DNA from: Flavobacteriales bacterium
GTDB lineage: Bacteria; Bacteroidota; Bacteroidia; Flavobacteriales_F; PHOS-HE28
DNA length: 64,000 nucleotides
NCBI GenBank assembly: GCA_016788205.1
Contig: JAEUTA010000031.1
Coordinates: forward strand, 314,578 to 378,577
Reading direction: 5' to 3'
Of this stretch, positions 7,301-17,430 are shown piece after piece (within the stretch, counting starts at the first letter, position 1; each line of letters starts with the position of its first letter). A program made the translations under genes and the position numbers. Below the pieces are notes generated by a model. It was not told the origin of the DNA and did no database searches. It saw nothing but the letters and a program-made list of their open reading frames with translations.

Positions 7301-9742
7301 TCAGGCTTCCGACAGCGCTTCAGCTTCGAACCGTGCGGAGGTTCGACGTTGACGACCCCTCCGACCGGCGGTGAACAAAGCCGTAAGCAGAACGGCCACC
7401 AGTGCACCAACACCTACCCATACGGCACGATAGGCATGCCACGGGCGCTCCACCCGTATGGGCACTTCCAGCGTACGAACGCTCCAGTAACCGAAACCAT
7501 CGCGCGCCTTTACCTCCAATACATGTTCGCCGTAGGGCAATCGGTCCAGCCGCACGGATGGTTCGTGCTGATAATTCCAATCATCCTCAACACCGGCCAA
7601 CCGCCAGGCATAGAGCACCCGGCCCTTCCCTTCGAAGGAGAGCAGCGCGAAAGAGACCTGCATCGAGCCTTCGTCCACCCCGAGCTGGATGCCTTCCGAC
7701 GCCACCGTTTCCGTCGTGCGGTCCACTAGACCCTGTTGCTCGTTGGAATAATGCTGAACACGCGTAAGCACGAGCGGGAACTGCTGTTGATCACTGCCCG
7801 GTTTGAACGCATCAGGATGGAACGAAGTGATCCCGTTGAGTCCGCCGAAGTACAGGGTACCATCCGCCGTGCGCGTGTGCGCCAGTCGGTTGAACTCATC
7901 GTGCGTGATACCGTCCGCTGTGGTGAAGACGGCGCTCTGCCGGGTGTGCTTATCGAAACGGACGATGCCGCCATCGGTGGGCAACCACAACTGGTCGTTG
8001 TCATCTTCATAGGCCGCATAGACCATGTTGTTCGGGAAGCCGTTGCGCATGGTGTATCGCTGATGCCTGCCCGTGGTAGGTTCGAAACGGACGAGCCCCG
8101 CTCCGCGTGTGGAGAGCCACATGATACCATCGGCATCCACGTGGCAATGATGAAGGTCGTGGTAGGGAAGTCGATCCCGGCCTTCCGCACCCGACCACCA
8201 GCGCTTTTCGACACGCCCGCCAGTTGTCAGGCGATAGAGCCCTTTGGACGTGGCCGCTAATAGCCCTCCATCCGATGTGCGCTGCAAGTGCATGACGTGG
8301 GCGTTCCTCAACTCCGGGTATCGTGCATCGTTGATATCCGTGAACTTGCCACTGGCTACATCCAACCGTTGCAACCCGCGGAGACCACCCAGCAACACAC
8401 CACCATCCACATCCGCCAGGATGTTCCAGATGCGGTCGTCGACCCGGTATGTGCGCGTACGCCCGTCCGGCGTTTCGCTCACCACCACACCGGTACCCCC
8501 GCGCCACCACGTACCATCTTGCGCGATGTGCGACGCGAAAAGGTATTGCGGCTCCGGTAGCTTCTCCACACGCATACCATCGGCGCTGTCACGCAGGACG
8601 TATGCTCCCTGCCACTCGGTGGACAGGTACACGTCGTTCCCCTTGGCGGCCATGCCTCTACAGAGCACGCCCATGCCTGCGATAACAGGCGTTTCATACA
8701 AGGAACGCTGGAACACATCCTTCCTCAATTCAATATGGAAAAGCCCGAACTCGGTGGCCATCCAAGGGTCCCCACGGCGATCGACCATGCAGTCCTTCAC
8801 ACGCCCCCCGATCTCCGGTCTCAACGCTGAAAGGTCGAACAGGGTGCGGTCGTCCCCGTCCATTATTCGGGAGTCCTCCACGCGCAGCCCATGGTCAGGG
8901 AGCGGTGTGAAATTCACCGGTCGGTGGATCGGGTCCCCAGCCCTGCTGATCGGGAGCTCGCTGTCCAACGAACGTTGATCGAGGACCATCTCCGAATACG
9001 TGTCGTAGTAGCGTGGCGCCTCTTTGGGCACGGTGACCTTATAAAGCGCACCATGTGACCTGCGGCCCGTGATCATGGCTTCCACGAAGGAACCAGGGAT
9101 CAACTCTTGCATCACGCGCACCGCTCCAGAAGTGTCCACCTGCACGATCTGTTGCTGCCCATCGCTCTTCACCAAATGCCCGATGATCAATCCCATCCGA
9201 TCATCGCCCAACGGTTCGAACCGCGCACCATCCAACTGCTGGACGATGAAGCCGCGAGTCCGATCATACCGGATGGATCTTGCAGGCGATGCTGCGCCCA
9301 ACGAAATGGTCCCATCCTGGCGTTGAGGACCGAAACGCACGAGCTGTGCTGGATCGAAGGGGAGCTCTGGAAATCGCTCCGGAAGCGATCGGATCGTTCC
9401 CGTAGCGGGGTCAAGAATGTCGAGGTTCGTGATATCGTTCTCTGCGGATGTGGCAAAGACCCAGATGAGACCCGCTCCATCGCGCCGTAGCGCATCCACC
9501 CGTGCGCCACTAACGCCATCGCTCAAGGACCAATTGCGGAAGGAATGACCGTCGAACCGGTCCAGTCCGGATACGGTGCCCACCCACACGAAGCCTACCT
9601 GGTCCTGAATGATGGCCGTGACATGCCGGTTGCTCAGACCTTGCTCGGGACCATAGCCCTGCCATTGAAAAACAGGTGCGCGCTGGCCCTGCATGGCAAG
9701 GGCGGACAACAGCGCCACAACGGGGAGAGCCGTTCGGATCAC
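7301..9742 (-). CDS. Two-component-type propeller sensor without kinase domain
   Basis: An 813-residue protein with a signal peptide (residues 1-20), then repeated short beta-propeller blades of the two-component regulator propeller type, for example GLSNRHVTAIIQDQVGFVWV near the N-terminus and MVYAAYEDDNDQLWLPTDGG near residue 570. A Y_Y_Y-like beta-sandwich follows (about 690-765: YAWRLAGVEDDWNY, GEHVLEVKARDGFG), then one membrane segment at about 767-793. In the usual family members a LytS-like or hybrid histidine kinase follows the membrane segment; here the protein stops about 20 residues later (FEAEALSEA). The start is GTG 9742. It may be a sensor acting through a partner or a truncated kinase. 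Confidence 0.8.
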   Translation of the reverse strand: MIRTALPVVALLSALAMQGQRAPVFQWQGYGPEQGLSNRHVTAIIQDQVGFVWVGTVSGLDRFDGHSFRNWSLSDGVSGARVDALRRDGAGLIWVFATSAENDITNLDILDPATGTIRSLPERFPELPFDPAQLVRFGPQRQDGTISLGAASPARSIRYDRTRGFIVQQLDGARFEPLGDDRMGLIIGHLVKSDGQQQIVQVDTSGAVRVMQELIPGSFVEAMITGRRSHGALYKVTVPKEAPRYYDTYSEMVLDQRSLDSELPISRAGDPIHRPVNFTPLPDHGLRVEDSRIMDGDDRTLFDLSALRPEIGGRVKDCMVDRRGDPWMATEFGLFHIELRKDVFQRSLYETPVIAGMGVLCRGMAAKGNDVYLSTEWQGAYVLRDSADGMRVEKLPEPQYLFASHIAQDGTWWRGGTGVVVSETPDGRTRTYRVDDRIWNILADVDGGVLLGGLRGLQRLDVASGKFTDINDARYPELRNAHVMHLQRTSDGGLLAATSKGLYRLTTGGRVEKRWWSGAEGRDRLPYHDLHHCHVDADGIMWLSTRGAGLVRFEPTTGRHQRYTMRNGFPNNMVYAAYEDDNDQLWLPTDGGIVRFDKHTRQSAVFTTADGITHDEFNRLAHTRTADGTLYFGGLNGITSFHPDAFKPGSDQQQFPLVLTRVQHYSNEQQGLVDRTTETVASEGIQLGVDEGSMQVSFALLSFEGKGRVLYAWRLAGVEDDWNYQHEPSVRLDRLPYGEHVLEVKARDGFGYWSVRTLEVPIRVERPWHAYRAVWVGVGALVAVLLTALFTAGRRGRQRRTSARFEAEALSEA

Positions 9743-9777
9743 GGCCGTTGTACGCGCTTTCGCGGCGTACGGTTCGA

Positions 9778-12700
9778 CTACCGCCCCCCGATCTCCAACC
9801 GCACGCCCTCACTGTGCGAACTGAACTCCGGTGCATACATGCACATGGCCGTGGTGAGACCGTTGCTCATGGAGCCTGCATGCGTCACTTTCAACTCGTA
9901 CTCGAACACATGGGTGCCGGGCACCATGCGATCAAAGAAGAAGTGCATGCCCGCATCGCGGATGCTCTGGTAATAACCCTGACCGCCCTGCCATTTGTAG
10001 CCACTGAGCGCTTCCACCGGCTCGAGACCCGCCGCGCGCTGGTCCTTCATGTGTACGTAGTCGAGGTAACGATCCGTGCGCAGTTCGATGCGGATGGTGA
10101 CGCGATCACCAGGCATCAACTTGGTCCCTTCGGCCACCGGCAGCAGTTGCGCTCCAGCTTCCGTGGCCCGCTTCAACATTACCTGCTTGCGCACACTGAA
10201 GGGACTTTCATGGGGTGTGACCTTGTCCATCCGCTCCAGATACTGCCAGTGCAGCGCCCCCCATTGCACACCATCGTTCGCGGTGGTCACGCTCACCCGA
10301 CCCATTGCAGGTTTCAGCTCTGCGCCGGTCCAGGTGCGCTCGAAGTAGCCGGTGCCTGCATCTTGTTTGTCGGGTTTCACCTCTTCGGTGCCGACCAGGA
10401 TCGTGGGGAGTGTCTTCGCCTCCAGCCAATCGCCACCGGTGAGCAACAGCGCGTAACAGGCATCTGCAGTTGCCTTTGTGGTCTTCCAATCCGTGGTCTG
10501 CTTCAGCTTCAACAGGTACTGACGTAGTTGGTCGGTGCTCGCTTTGTCCTTGCCCACTTCGTGGAAGGCTTCCACCAGCAAGGCGTGTGTTTCCGTCGGG
10601 AAGCTCCACCATTCGTAACCTGCGTTGAAGCCCTTCCAATACATGCCCAACTCTTCGCTGCGCGTGGCGCGCTCGCCGAGCGACTTCAAGACCAGCTGCG
10701 CAGTGGCCTTCTCATCAAGACGTTCGAACGCCAAGGCCAGCATCGCCTGCTCCTGCAAGCTGCGTTCCACCCAAGTGTTCTTGCAGCGCTCTTTCAGGAA
10801 TTCGACAGCCGTGCGCGTGCTGCCGTCGATGGGCCAGCGCTTGAAGAAGCTGCGCGCGTAGAGCAGATGCACATCCGTATTGCTGGGGACATACGTCGCA
10901 CGATCCTCAGCCTTGGTCTGGCGCAGGAACTCCTTGTGCTCGCGATCCACCTCGGCATCGAGCCATTCCACAGCACGACGCACCATCTGTTCGTTCGGGC
11001 CATCGCCGCGTGTGTCGGCGGCCTTCAACGCCTCTAGGTGCCCGAAGCCCGCAACGATATGCTGCGTGATGTAACGCGAAGGTTGCATCCCGCTCCACCA
11101 TGCCCATGCACCGGTATTCGACTGCATGTCGCGGAGTTTCTTCAATGAACTCTGCTCTTCCGCTGCCATGCGTTGTAGATCGAAGAAGAGCGCCACGCGA
11201 CGTTTGCGTTCGCCTTCATCCTTCGCATTGAGCAACCACGGTGTCTCCTCCAGCACAATGCCTTTCAGCTCGGTGTTCTTTTCCAACGCCGAAAGGAACG
11301 CGCTCTCCCCTTCCTTCTTCCACTGCTCGAACACGCCTTTTACCGCAGGACGCTGTTCCACGATGTGTGTGGCGAGTCGGTTGGCGTAATAGCGGCTGAA
11401 GGTCTGTTCGGCGCACTCGTGCGGGAACTCCATCAGATAGGGCAATGCCTGCAGGGCGTACCAGGCCGGGTTCGGAGTGAACTCCAGTTTCAGTTCACGG
11501 TGTTTCAGCGTGGTGCTCGTATTGTTCACCAGCTTGTCCAGCGTGAACACTTTCGTTCCCGCTTTGGTGATGGATAACGGCAGGCTCTCGGTGACCAGCA
11601 CCTTGTCGGTGAGGATCGGCAATGGACGTTCTTCACCATCACTGATGCCTGCGCCGGTAGCGGTGATGCGCACGCTGGCGATATCGAGATCATCGGGAAC
11701 GGTGATCGGCCATGCAACGACGGCACTTGCGCCAGGAGCCGCAGTGACCGGGACTTCGATGCCCTTCGCGATGAAGCGCTGCGTGATCTCCTTATTGGTC
11801 ACCGGATCGAAGAGTGACAGACGCGCCACACCGCTCACCGCTGTTTCTGTCGCATTGATCTTCGCTGTGAGCGTGATGCGATCGCCATGACGCAGGAAGC
11901 GCGGCAGGTTCGGCACTACCATCAGCGGTTTGCTCGTGGTGGCCTCCTTGGTGAATTGCGCGAGTTGGAGCTCCTTGGTGTGTGCCAGACCCATCACCTT
12001 CCAACGCGTCAAGGCGTCTGGTGTGGTGTAGCGCAGGACAACACTACCATCGCGATCGGTGAGCAGATCGGGCAGGAAGAAGGCAGTCTCGCGGAAGTCG
12101 GTACGTATGGGCCGCGGGCCGCCGCTGGATGAAGCGCGTTGCTCGGCATTGGGATCCGCAGGTGGTGCGGCTTCCTGTGCCATGGGTTCCTTGCGGGCGA
12201 AGCCGCTGCCGGCGCTCTTGTCCATTTCGTCCAGGGCCACATCGCCGCGTCCACCAGCGTGCATAGGAACTCCAACATTCGCTGCTTCTGAGCGCATCTG
12301 GATGCCATCGATCTCGTAGTACCGCTGCTCGCTCCATCCTCCGAGGTCGAAGAGATGCGGATAGGCCCGTCCGACATCATCCGGTAGCATGACGCCCGTG
12401 TTCCACGCCGAGCCGTTCACGGCACCGAACGGCTCACTGCGTTGCCAGTTGAATTGCGAGCTGTTCATCGGCCACGCGAAGCCGTTCCACTTATGCGGCG
12501 TGAAGTGATCCAGCGATGCATCATACATCACCGCCAGCAATTGTGCGGCCACCTTCTCCTTCTTCGGGCCGGTGATGCGCAAGCGCCATTCCTCCTTCGA
12601 GCCGGGGAGCAGCTTGTCGCGGAAGCTCAACCATTCCACCTGGAGGTCCTTGTTGCCCCAGGGTACATCGATCCATTCTGTGCTCAGGTGCGACCGGCCG

Positions 12701-15700
12701 CGTTCCACACAAACGAAATGCACGGCGAATCCTCCGCGATCACCCTCCTGCACTGGCAGTTCGATCCGCTGCTGACCCTTGTTCAGCACGAACGTTCGGT
12801 TCACCGCGATGCGGTCCTCGCGTTCCACTTCCATCAACACGCGACACGTTGGTAACGCACTGCTGATAAGGAGCACGGCCTTCTCCCCCGGCTCGCAACG
12901 CACCTTCACCGCCTGCACATGGAAGGCCTCATCGATGAACCCCGTGTTCTGGATCGCCGTGTCGTACACCGTGAAGAGCTTGGCCACTTTCACAACCGTG
13001 CCATCGGCCGCTTTCGATTCCACCTCGATGCGGTACTTCCCGACGGGTGCATCCTTCAGTTCTTTCACCGGTAGTGGCTTGCCGTTAGCGCGGTGGCCTT
13101 TGCGTTCCAGCACCACCTTATTCACAGGCCAACTCATCGGATCATCGGCCAGATGCGTGCGCGGTAGTTCGCCTTCCAGTACGCGATCAGGGCGCTCCCA
13201 CAAACGTTCACGGCGCGGTGCATCCGCCGCCGGCACGAGTTCCACGATGCGCACATCCATCGGCACATCCACCTCTTCACCATTAAGGTTGCGCACACGC
13301 ACGTCGATGTCGTTCGTGGTCTCACGGTCGATGGCATCACCCAGATCCATGATGATATCGAATGTTCTATAGGCCACTGCGAGGCTCGTTGTGCCGGATT
13401 GGGTTTCGCCACTGATATCGGTGGCATCGGCGTTCACCGTGAAGTGGAACGAGGGATCCGACGCACGTGGGAAGGACCGGTCAGGCTCAGCGAGGAAGGT
13501 GATGGTGAACTTGCCCTGCGCATCGCATACGGCTTCACCACTTGCTACTTCGGTCTCACGCCCCCAAGGCAATCCACGCCAACCCCAGCCGCACCACCAC
13601 GGCATGCGTACGCCACGCTTCACGTTCCACTTCACTACGGCGCCGTCCAACGGCACACCTGCGTAACTCTTCGCAATGCCGGTCGCGGTAGCCTGTTCGT
13701 TCAACTTCGGCGTTCCAGCGATCTTGTCGAAGACCACCTCGAAGGTGGGGCGCTTGTACTCTTCCACCTGCATGTAGGCACTGCCGTGTTGCTCGTCCAA
13801 ACGCATACCGCCAGTGAGCGCGCCGGTCGGTGTGGTGAACTTGCCATGGAACGCACCGAAGGCATCGGTGGTCACGTTCGCAGAATCAACGAGCTCTCCG
13901 TTCACATCGAAGAAGCGCACCGTGGTGCGATGGCCAGAACGCACACTCGCATCACGTCCTTTCTGCGCGACGACGATGCCTTTGAAATGCAGCTCCTGTC
14001 CCGGACGGTAGATCGCACGGTCCGTGAAGAGGAAGGTGCGCAACTCTTCCTGTGGTGTGTTGCGAACGTTGCCATAGGTCCACGACGGTCCCGTGCGGAA
14101 CTTGTCTTCGCCCTGTTGGATCGCGTGGTACCGATACTGTTGTTCCCCTTTTGAGGCGAAGCGCACACGACCCTCTGCATCCGTGGTCGATTGTGCCGTG
14201 CGCGTGGCGCGCTGCTGACGGTCCCAGCCGTTCGCCCTGGACCATTGCTCCACTTGCACACCGCTCTTGGGAGACCCCGTGTTGCGATCGAGCACCAACA
14301 ACTCCTCTTCACCATACACCGTACGCAACACCACCGCGAACGACGTGGACCAGAACGCCGCATGTGCGAAAGAACCATTGCCTTTACTGAAGTCGCCATC
14401 AATAGCCACGAGAACGGAATAACGCCCGAGCGGTAGGCCATCCACCGGCACTTCGATCATGTGTTCGTTGAGGTCGCCATCATCGGGTAGCTCCACGCTC
14501 CACTCGTGCACCGGTTTCTGTGCTATGAGCCATTTCTCATAGTCGCGACGTTCTTCCGCCTCATCAACCAACTCATCCTTCACCACCCGCAGCCCGACCT
14601 TCTTCACGTTACGATAGAAAATAGCCACCTGCGAGCGCTCATTCGGCGCAACAGCATTTTCCGCTTCGATGCGCAAGGCGGGCATCTCCATTTCCGCTTT
14701 CAACCGCGCACATTTCTTGGCCCCGTAAGATCCAGGGAACTTCACGGTAGCTTCGTTGCAGAGCTCACGCGCGGTGCGGTTCTCCCACTTCCATTGCTCC
14801 GATCCCAGCCGCTGGTATTGGTCGCCTTGCTCGCGATGCCACACGGCCAGCGCCTGCATCACCTCCGCCTGGCAGGTGTCGTTGGGCAGTCGGCTGCGCA
14901 GGATGTTCAACGCGTTCGCAAAGAGCGAGTCCTTTTCCGCCAGCAGGCTGCGTTCGCGAACGAAAGCCAATCGTTGCAGCGTGACATCCACCAACGCATC
15001 GGGTTTGTCGTCGTTCAGGTGCAGACGCTCCAATTGCTGATAGGTGCGCAGCGCCTGGAACTCCCACGCCGTGCTATCGCGATGGGTCAACGCTCGGAAC
15101 GCGAACGGTTCGAAGAGATCGAAGTCCTTCGTGTCGTTCAACGTGAAACGCCAGGCCGGTTCCGTGATGCGCGTTTCGCTGTTGCCGAAAACGGAAAGGG
15201 CGCGGTGAGCAAGGATGTCGTAGACGGTCGGACGGAGTTTGCGCGCTTCCGCATCATCACCGATCAGCAGATCGCCCAGATCACCGGCAGCGAGTTTCTT
15301 CAGGGTGTCCACCGGTTCCAGCGAAGTCGTGAAATGGCCGATGACCTTATTCATGTACGTGGCCTGCGACCATGTCGCCGGATCACCTCCTTCAGCCTCG
15401 GTGTTCGTGCGGTCGAGCACACGCCAGCGGTCCTGTTCGTAACGCTGCCACCAACCCGTGGCGAGGGCCGAATTCAGCAATTGCTTCAGCGGAACACCCG
15501 CTGTTGCAGCCCGCTCCTCGATCGCCAGCAGCGAACTGTCATTGGATGCTCCAGTGTACGAACGGTACTGTCCGCGATACTGCCACGCGCGGAACTCGGT
15601 GCGCCAGTCGCCGTTGGCCTTCGACTCTTCGAGGATGGCTTGTGTACGATCCAGCGCCGTGGCGTACTGGCCCAGCTGGCTCAATGAATCGATCGTGGCC

Positions 15701-15810
15701 CAGCGGGGATCGGTGGTATGGCTGGTGCTCACCGTTTCACGTTTGGAACGGCAGGTGACGAAAAGCGGAACGAGCGTGAGCAGGAGGAGCGAGGTGCGGA
15801 CAAGGCGCAT
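9778..15810 (-). CDS. Alpha-2-macroglobulin family lipoprotein
   Basis: A 2010-residue protein, a normal length for bacterial A2M. The signal has a lipobox-like LVPLFVTC with Cys20. Helical repeats occupy about 40-330. Macroglobulin domains follow, with the MG2 hallmark TDRAIYRPGQELHFKG near residue 600, and the A2M domain near 1240 (FFLPDLLTDRDGSVVLRY, TPDALTRWKVMG). A thioester-type motif C-A-E-Q lies at 1466-1469 inside FPHECAEQTFSRYY, in the start of the helical thioester domain. Such proteins trap proteases in the periplasm or at the surface. The usual partner gene pbpC is not adjacent. The ATG at 15810 directly precedes the signal peptide. Confidence 0.9.
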   Translation of the reverse strand: MRLVRTSLLLLTLVPLFVTCRSKRETVSTSHTTDPRWATIDSLSQLGQYATALDRTQAILEESKANGDWRTEFRAWQYRGQYRSYTGASNDSSLLAIEERAATAGVPLKQLLNSALATGWWQRYEQDRWRVLDRTNTEAEGGDPATWSQATYMNKVIGHFTTSLEPVDTLKKLAAGDLGDLLIGDDAEARKLRPTVYDILAHRALSVFGNSETRITEPAWRFTLNDTKDFDLFEPFAFRALTHRDSTAWEFQALRTYQQLERLHLNDDKPDALVDVTLQRLAFVRERSLLAEKDSLFANALNILRSRLPNDTCQAEVMQALAVWHREQGDQYQRLGSEQWKWENRTARELCNEATVKFPGSYGAKKCARLKAEMEMPALRIEAENAVAPNERSQVAIFYRNVKKVGLRVVKDELVDEAEERRDYEKWLIAQKPVHEWSVELPDDGDLNEHMIEVPVDGLPLGRYSVLVAIDGDFSKGNGSFAHAAFWSTSFAVVLRTVYGEEELLVLDRNTGSPKSGVQVEQWSRANGWDRQQRATRTAQSTTDAEGRVRFASKGEQQYRYHAIQQGEDKFRTGPSWTYGNVRNTPQEELRTFLFTDRAIYRPGQELHFKGIVVAQKGRDASVRSGHRTTVRFFDVNGELVDSANVTTDAFGAFHGKFTTPTGALTGGMRLDEQHGSAYMQVEEYKRPTFEVVFDKIAGTPKLNEQATATGIAKSYAGVPLDGAVVKWNVKRGVRMPWWCGWGWRGLPWGRETEVASGEAVCDAQGKFTITFLAEPDRSFPRASDPSFHFTVNADATDISGETQSGTTSLAVAYRTFDIIMDLGDAIDRETTNDIDVRVRNLNGEEVDVPMDVRIVELVPAADAPRRERLWERPDRVLEGELPRTHLADDPMSWPVNKVVLERKGHRANGKPLPVKELKDAPVGKYRIEVESKAADGTVVKVAKLFTVYDTAIQNTGFIDEAFHVQAVKVRCEPGEKAVLLISSALPTCRVLMEVEREDRIAVNRTFVLNKGQQRIELPVQEGDRGGFAVHFVCVERGRSHLSTEWIDVPWGNKDLQVEWLSFRDKLLPGSKEEWRLRITGPKKEKVAAQLLAVMYDASLDHFTPHKWNGFAWPMNSSQFNWQRSEPFGAVNGSAWNTGVMLPDDVGRAYPHLFDLGGWSEQRYYEIDGIQMRSEAANVGVPMHAGGRGDVALDEMDKSAGSGFARKEPMAQEAAPPADPNAEQRASSSGGPRPIRTDFRETAFFLPDLLTDRDGSVVLRYTTPDALTRWKVMGLAHTKELQLAQFTKEATTSKPLMVVPNLPRFLRHGDRITLTAKINATETAVSGVARLSLFDPVTNKEITQRFIAKGIEVPVTAAPGASAVVAWPITVPDDLDIASVRITATGAGISDGEERPLPILTDKVLVTESLPLSITKAGTKVFTLDKLVNNTSTTLKHRELKLEFTPNPAWYALQALPYLMEFPHECAEQTFSRYYANRLATHIVEQRPAVKGVFEQWKKEGESAFLSALEKNTELKGIVLEETPWLLNAKDEGERKRRVALFFDLQRMAAEEQSSLKKLRDMQSNTGAWAWWSGMQPSRYITQHIVAGFGHLEALKAADTRGDGPNEQMVRRAVEWLDAEVDREHKEFLRQTKAEDRATYVPSNTDVHLLYARSFFKRWPIDGSTRTAVEFLKERCKNTWVERSLQEQAMLALAFERLDEKATAQLVLKSLGERATRSEELGMYWKGFNAGYEWWSFPTETHALLVEAFHEVGKDKASTDQLRQYLLKLKQTTDWKTTKATADACYALLLTGGDWLEAKTLPTILVGTEEVKPDKQDAGTGYFERTWTGAELKPAMGRVSVTTANDGVQWGALHWQYLERMDKVTPHESPFSVRKQVMLKRATEAGAQLLPVAEGTKLMPGDRVTIRIELRTDRYLDYVHMKDQRAAGLEPVEALSGYKWQGGQGYYQSIRDAGMHFFFDRMVPGTHVFEYELKVTHAGSMSNGLTTAMCMYAPEFSSHSEGVRLEIGGR

Positions 15811-15881
15811 GCAGGTTGTATTCGGGGGTAAAGGTCAGTCGGCGACGCCTCTCACCAATGCCGTTCCTGGTCCCTCCGTGC

Positions 15882-15889
15882 GATCTTCG
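15882..15889 (+). promoter_or_regulatory. -7-like box GATCTTCG
   Basis: GATCTTCG differs from TAnnTTCG only in the first base and ends 5 nt before ATG 15895. It fits the leaderless pattern seen at several other genes in the window. Confidence 0.35.
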
Positions 15890-15894
15890 CGCCG

Positions 15895-16386
15895 ATGGAA
15901 CTCCCCGACCCGTCGATCTTCCTGCAAAAGCTCATCGCCGCCGTTGAGGGTGACGGCATACGCACGTCCCCGCTGGTGCTGGACCATGTCTGCTATCGCG
16001 TGGAAACCCTGGCGCGGTATGCGGAATGGAAGGATCACCTTTCCAAGAACGGCAAGCTGCTTGGCGAGCATCCCATCGGTGGACGGCCCATCGCGACGTT
16101 CAAATTGAGCAAGCCATTTATGTTCCAAGGGCGTGCGATCGACGTGATCGAGCTACCGGCACCGAAGGATGGAAGCCCGTATGCGGAAGGCTACGAGCAT
16201 GCAGAGTTCGTTGTCGCCGATGGTCCACGCGCGTTCGCGATGCGATATCCCTTCCTGCGTTGGGATCTTTCGGGTGTCGACAAGACGATCAACGCCGATG
16301 TGCGCTTGGGCTACGATGGCTTCAGCGTTAAATTCCATGAGCGATCGCTGGAGGAGGTGATCGCACTGGAGCAAGCTACCCTATGA
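15895..16386 (+). CDS. YecM-like VOC superfamily protein
   Basis: A 163-residue protein that aligns by eye with E. coli YecM: LDHVCYRVETLARYAEW, IGGRPIATFKL, IDVIELPAPKDGSPY, GYEHAEFVV and a C-terminal VKFHERSLEEVIALEQ. The fold belongs to the vicinal-oxygen-chelate group and conserved His and Glu positions could bind a metal, but YecM has no established reaction. The gene is convergent with the FAD oxidoreductase, and the two coding ends overlap by 11 nt (16376-16386). Confidence 0.75.
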   Translation: MELPDPSIFLQKLIAAVEGDGIRTSPLVLDHVCYRVETLARYAEWKDHLSKNGKLLGEHPIGGRPIATFKLSKPFMFQGRAIDVIELPAPKDGSPYAEGYEHAEFVVADGPRAFAMRYPFLRWDLSGVDKTINADVRLGYDGFSVKFHERSLEEVIALEQATL

Positions 16387-17413
16387 AGCGGTCCGGACGC
16401 ACGGCTTCGTCCAGCTCAGCACCCTCGAAAACGTGATCGCAGAGGTGTTGTGCGCACCAAGGCGCCAATACCACGCCTCTTGAGCCCAGTCCATTGAAGA
16501 CCACTTCGTGCCTCCCAACGCGGCCGAGGATGGGACGCCGATCCTTGGAGGCCGGGCGCACACCACACCAATGATCGAGCACCTCGACCTCCCGCTCCAC
16601 CAGCCGCTCCAAGCGATCCAACAGATAACGTTGCGCGTCAGCGGATGGGCCGCTCCACACATCGTTCCAAGCAAAGGTGGATCCCACACGATAGACCTCA
16701 TCGCCAACGGGCAGCATGAACACCCCGCGATGGATGGCCTTGGTGGCATGCAGGTCCGGTATGCGCACCGTTAGGCCCTCTCCTTTCACTTGGACAAGCC
16801 CATCGACTTGTGCGAAAGGACCGCTACAGTGCACGAGTAACGGTGCTGTGCGGCCAAGCAGCTCAACACCATCATCCGATCGGCGGATGTCCGAAGCCTC
16901 TATGCTACGCTCTTCCAGCTCTCCGGCCGCTAGGGCTTGTGCGCGATAGGCCTCGAGCATCTTGGAGACATCCACCCAGGCACTGCGATCGATGATGCCG
17001 CGGCCGTAGGGCTGCGGCAACTGGTCCAGGGCGGGGTCAGCGGACGTGTCCAGGCGGAGGAAACGCATCATCTCCGGGTCCTTCATGCGCAACTGCCAGA
17101 TACCCGCTTCCTGTGCTGTAGGGAAAAGCACTGCCAATGGCGTGGGGTGCCAAAAAGCCGTGTCGTACTGAAGACCGAGATCGCGATAGAACGCCCCCGC
17201 GATCGCGAGCATTTCCGAGGCCCGCCACGTGAGCACAGTACGCCGGAGCGAAACGGGATTCACCAAGCCTGCTGCCACGTGCGATGCGCGTCCGGGTCGT
17301 GGTGCATCGAACACCATCACCCGCTTCCCGCGCTGAGCGAGCGTTTCAGAAAGCACCGTACCGGCCAGGCCTTGACCGATGATGATGACGTCGTGTGTGA
17401 ACGATGTGGGCAC
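16376..17413 (-). CDS. FAD-dependent oxidoreductase (DAO/glycine-oxidase-like)
   Basis: About 345 residues. The N-terminal Rossmann motif DVIIIGQGLAGTVLSETLAQRG and a following acidic strand end (MVFD) bind the ADP part of FAD. RASHVAAGLVNPVSLRR and the C-terminal GVRPASKDRRPILGRV and NGLGSRGVVLAPWCA are typical of the DAO fold, as in glycine oxidase and the oxidase part of MnmC. The substrate is unknown. No ATG precedes the Rossmann motif closely: TTG 17422 is possible, but GTG 17413 is chosen because a -7-like box ends 6 nt before it and overlaps the TTG. Confidence 0.8.
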   Translation of the reverse strand: MPTSFTHDVIIIGQGLAGTVLSETLAQRGKRVMVFDAPRPGRASHVAAGLVNPVSLRRTVLTWRASEMLAIAGAFYRDLGLQYDTAFWHPTPLAVLFPTAQEAGIWQLRMKDPEMMRFLRLDTSADPALDQLPQPYGRGIIDRSAWVDVSKMLEAYRAQALAAGELEERSIEASDIRRSDDGVELLGRTAPLLVHCSGPFAQVDGLVQVKGEGLTVRIPDLHATKAIHRGVFMLPVGDEVYRVGSTFAWNDVWSGPSADAQRYLLDRLERLVEREVEVLDHWCGVRPASKDRRPILGRVGRHEVVFNGLGSRGVVLAPWCAQHLCDHVFEGAELDEAVRPDRFIG

Positions 17414-17419
17414 GAGGCC

Positions 17420-17427
17420 CAAAGATC
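17420..17427 (-). promoter_or_regulatory. -7-like box GATCTTTG
   Basis: GATCTTTG ends 6 nt before GTG 17413 on the minus strand. A TTG lies 15 nt upstream of the box and could be a -33 element. The box overlaps the alternative start TTG 17422. Confidence 0.4.
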
Positions 17428-17430
17428 GCG

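Noticed and set aside
14506..15687. 393-residue plus-strand frame opposite the A2M gene
   Set aside because: It lies wholly within the well-supported A2M coding region and shows no recognisable domain.
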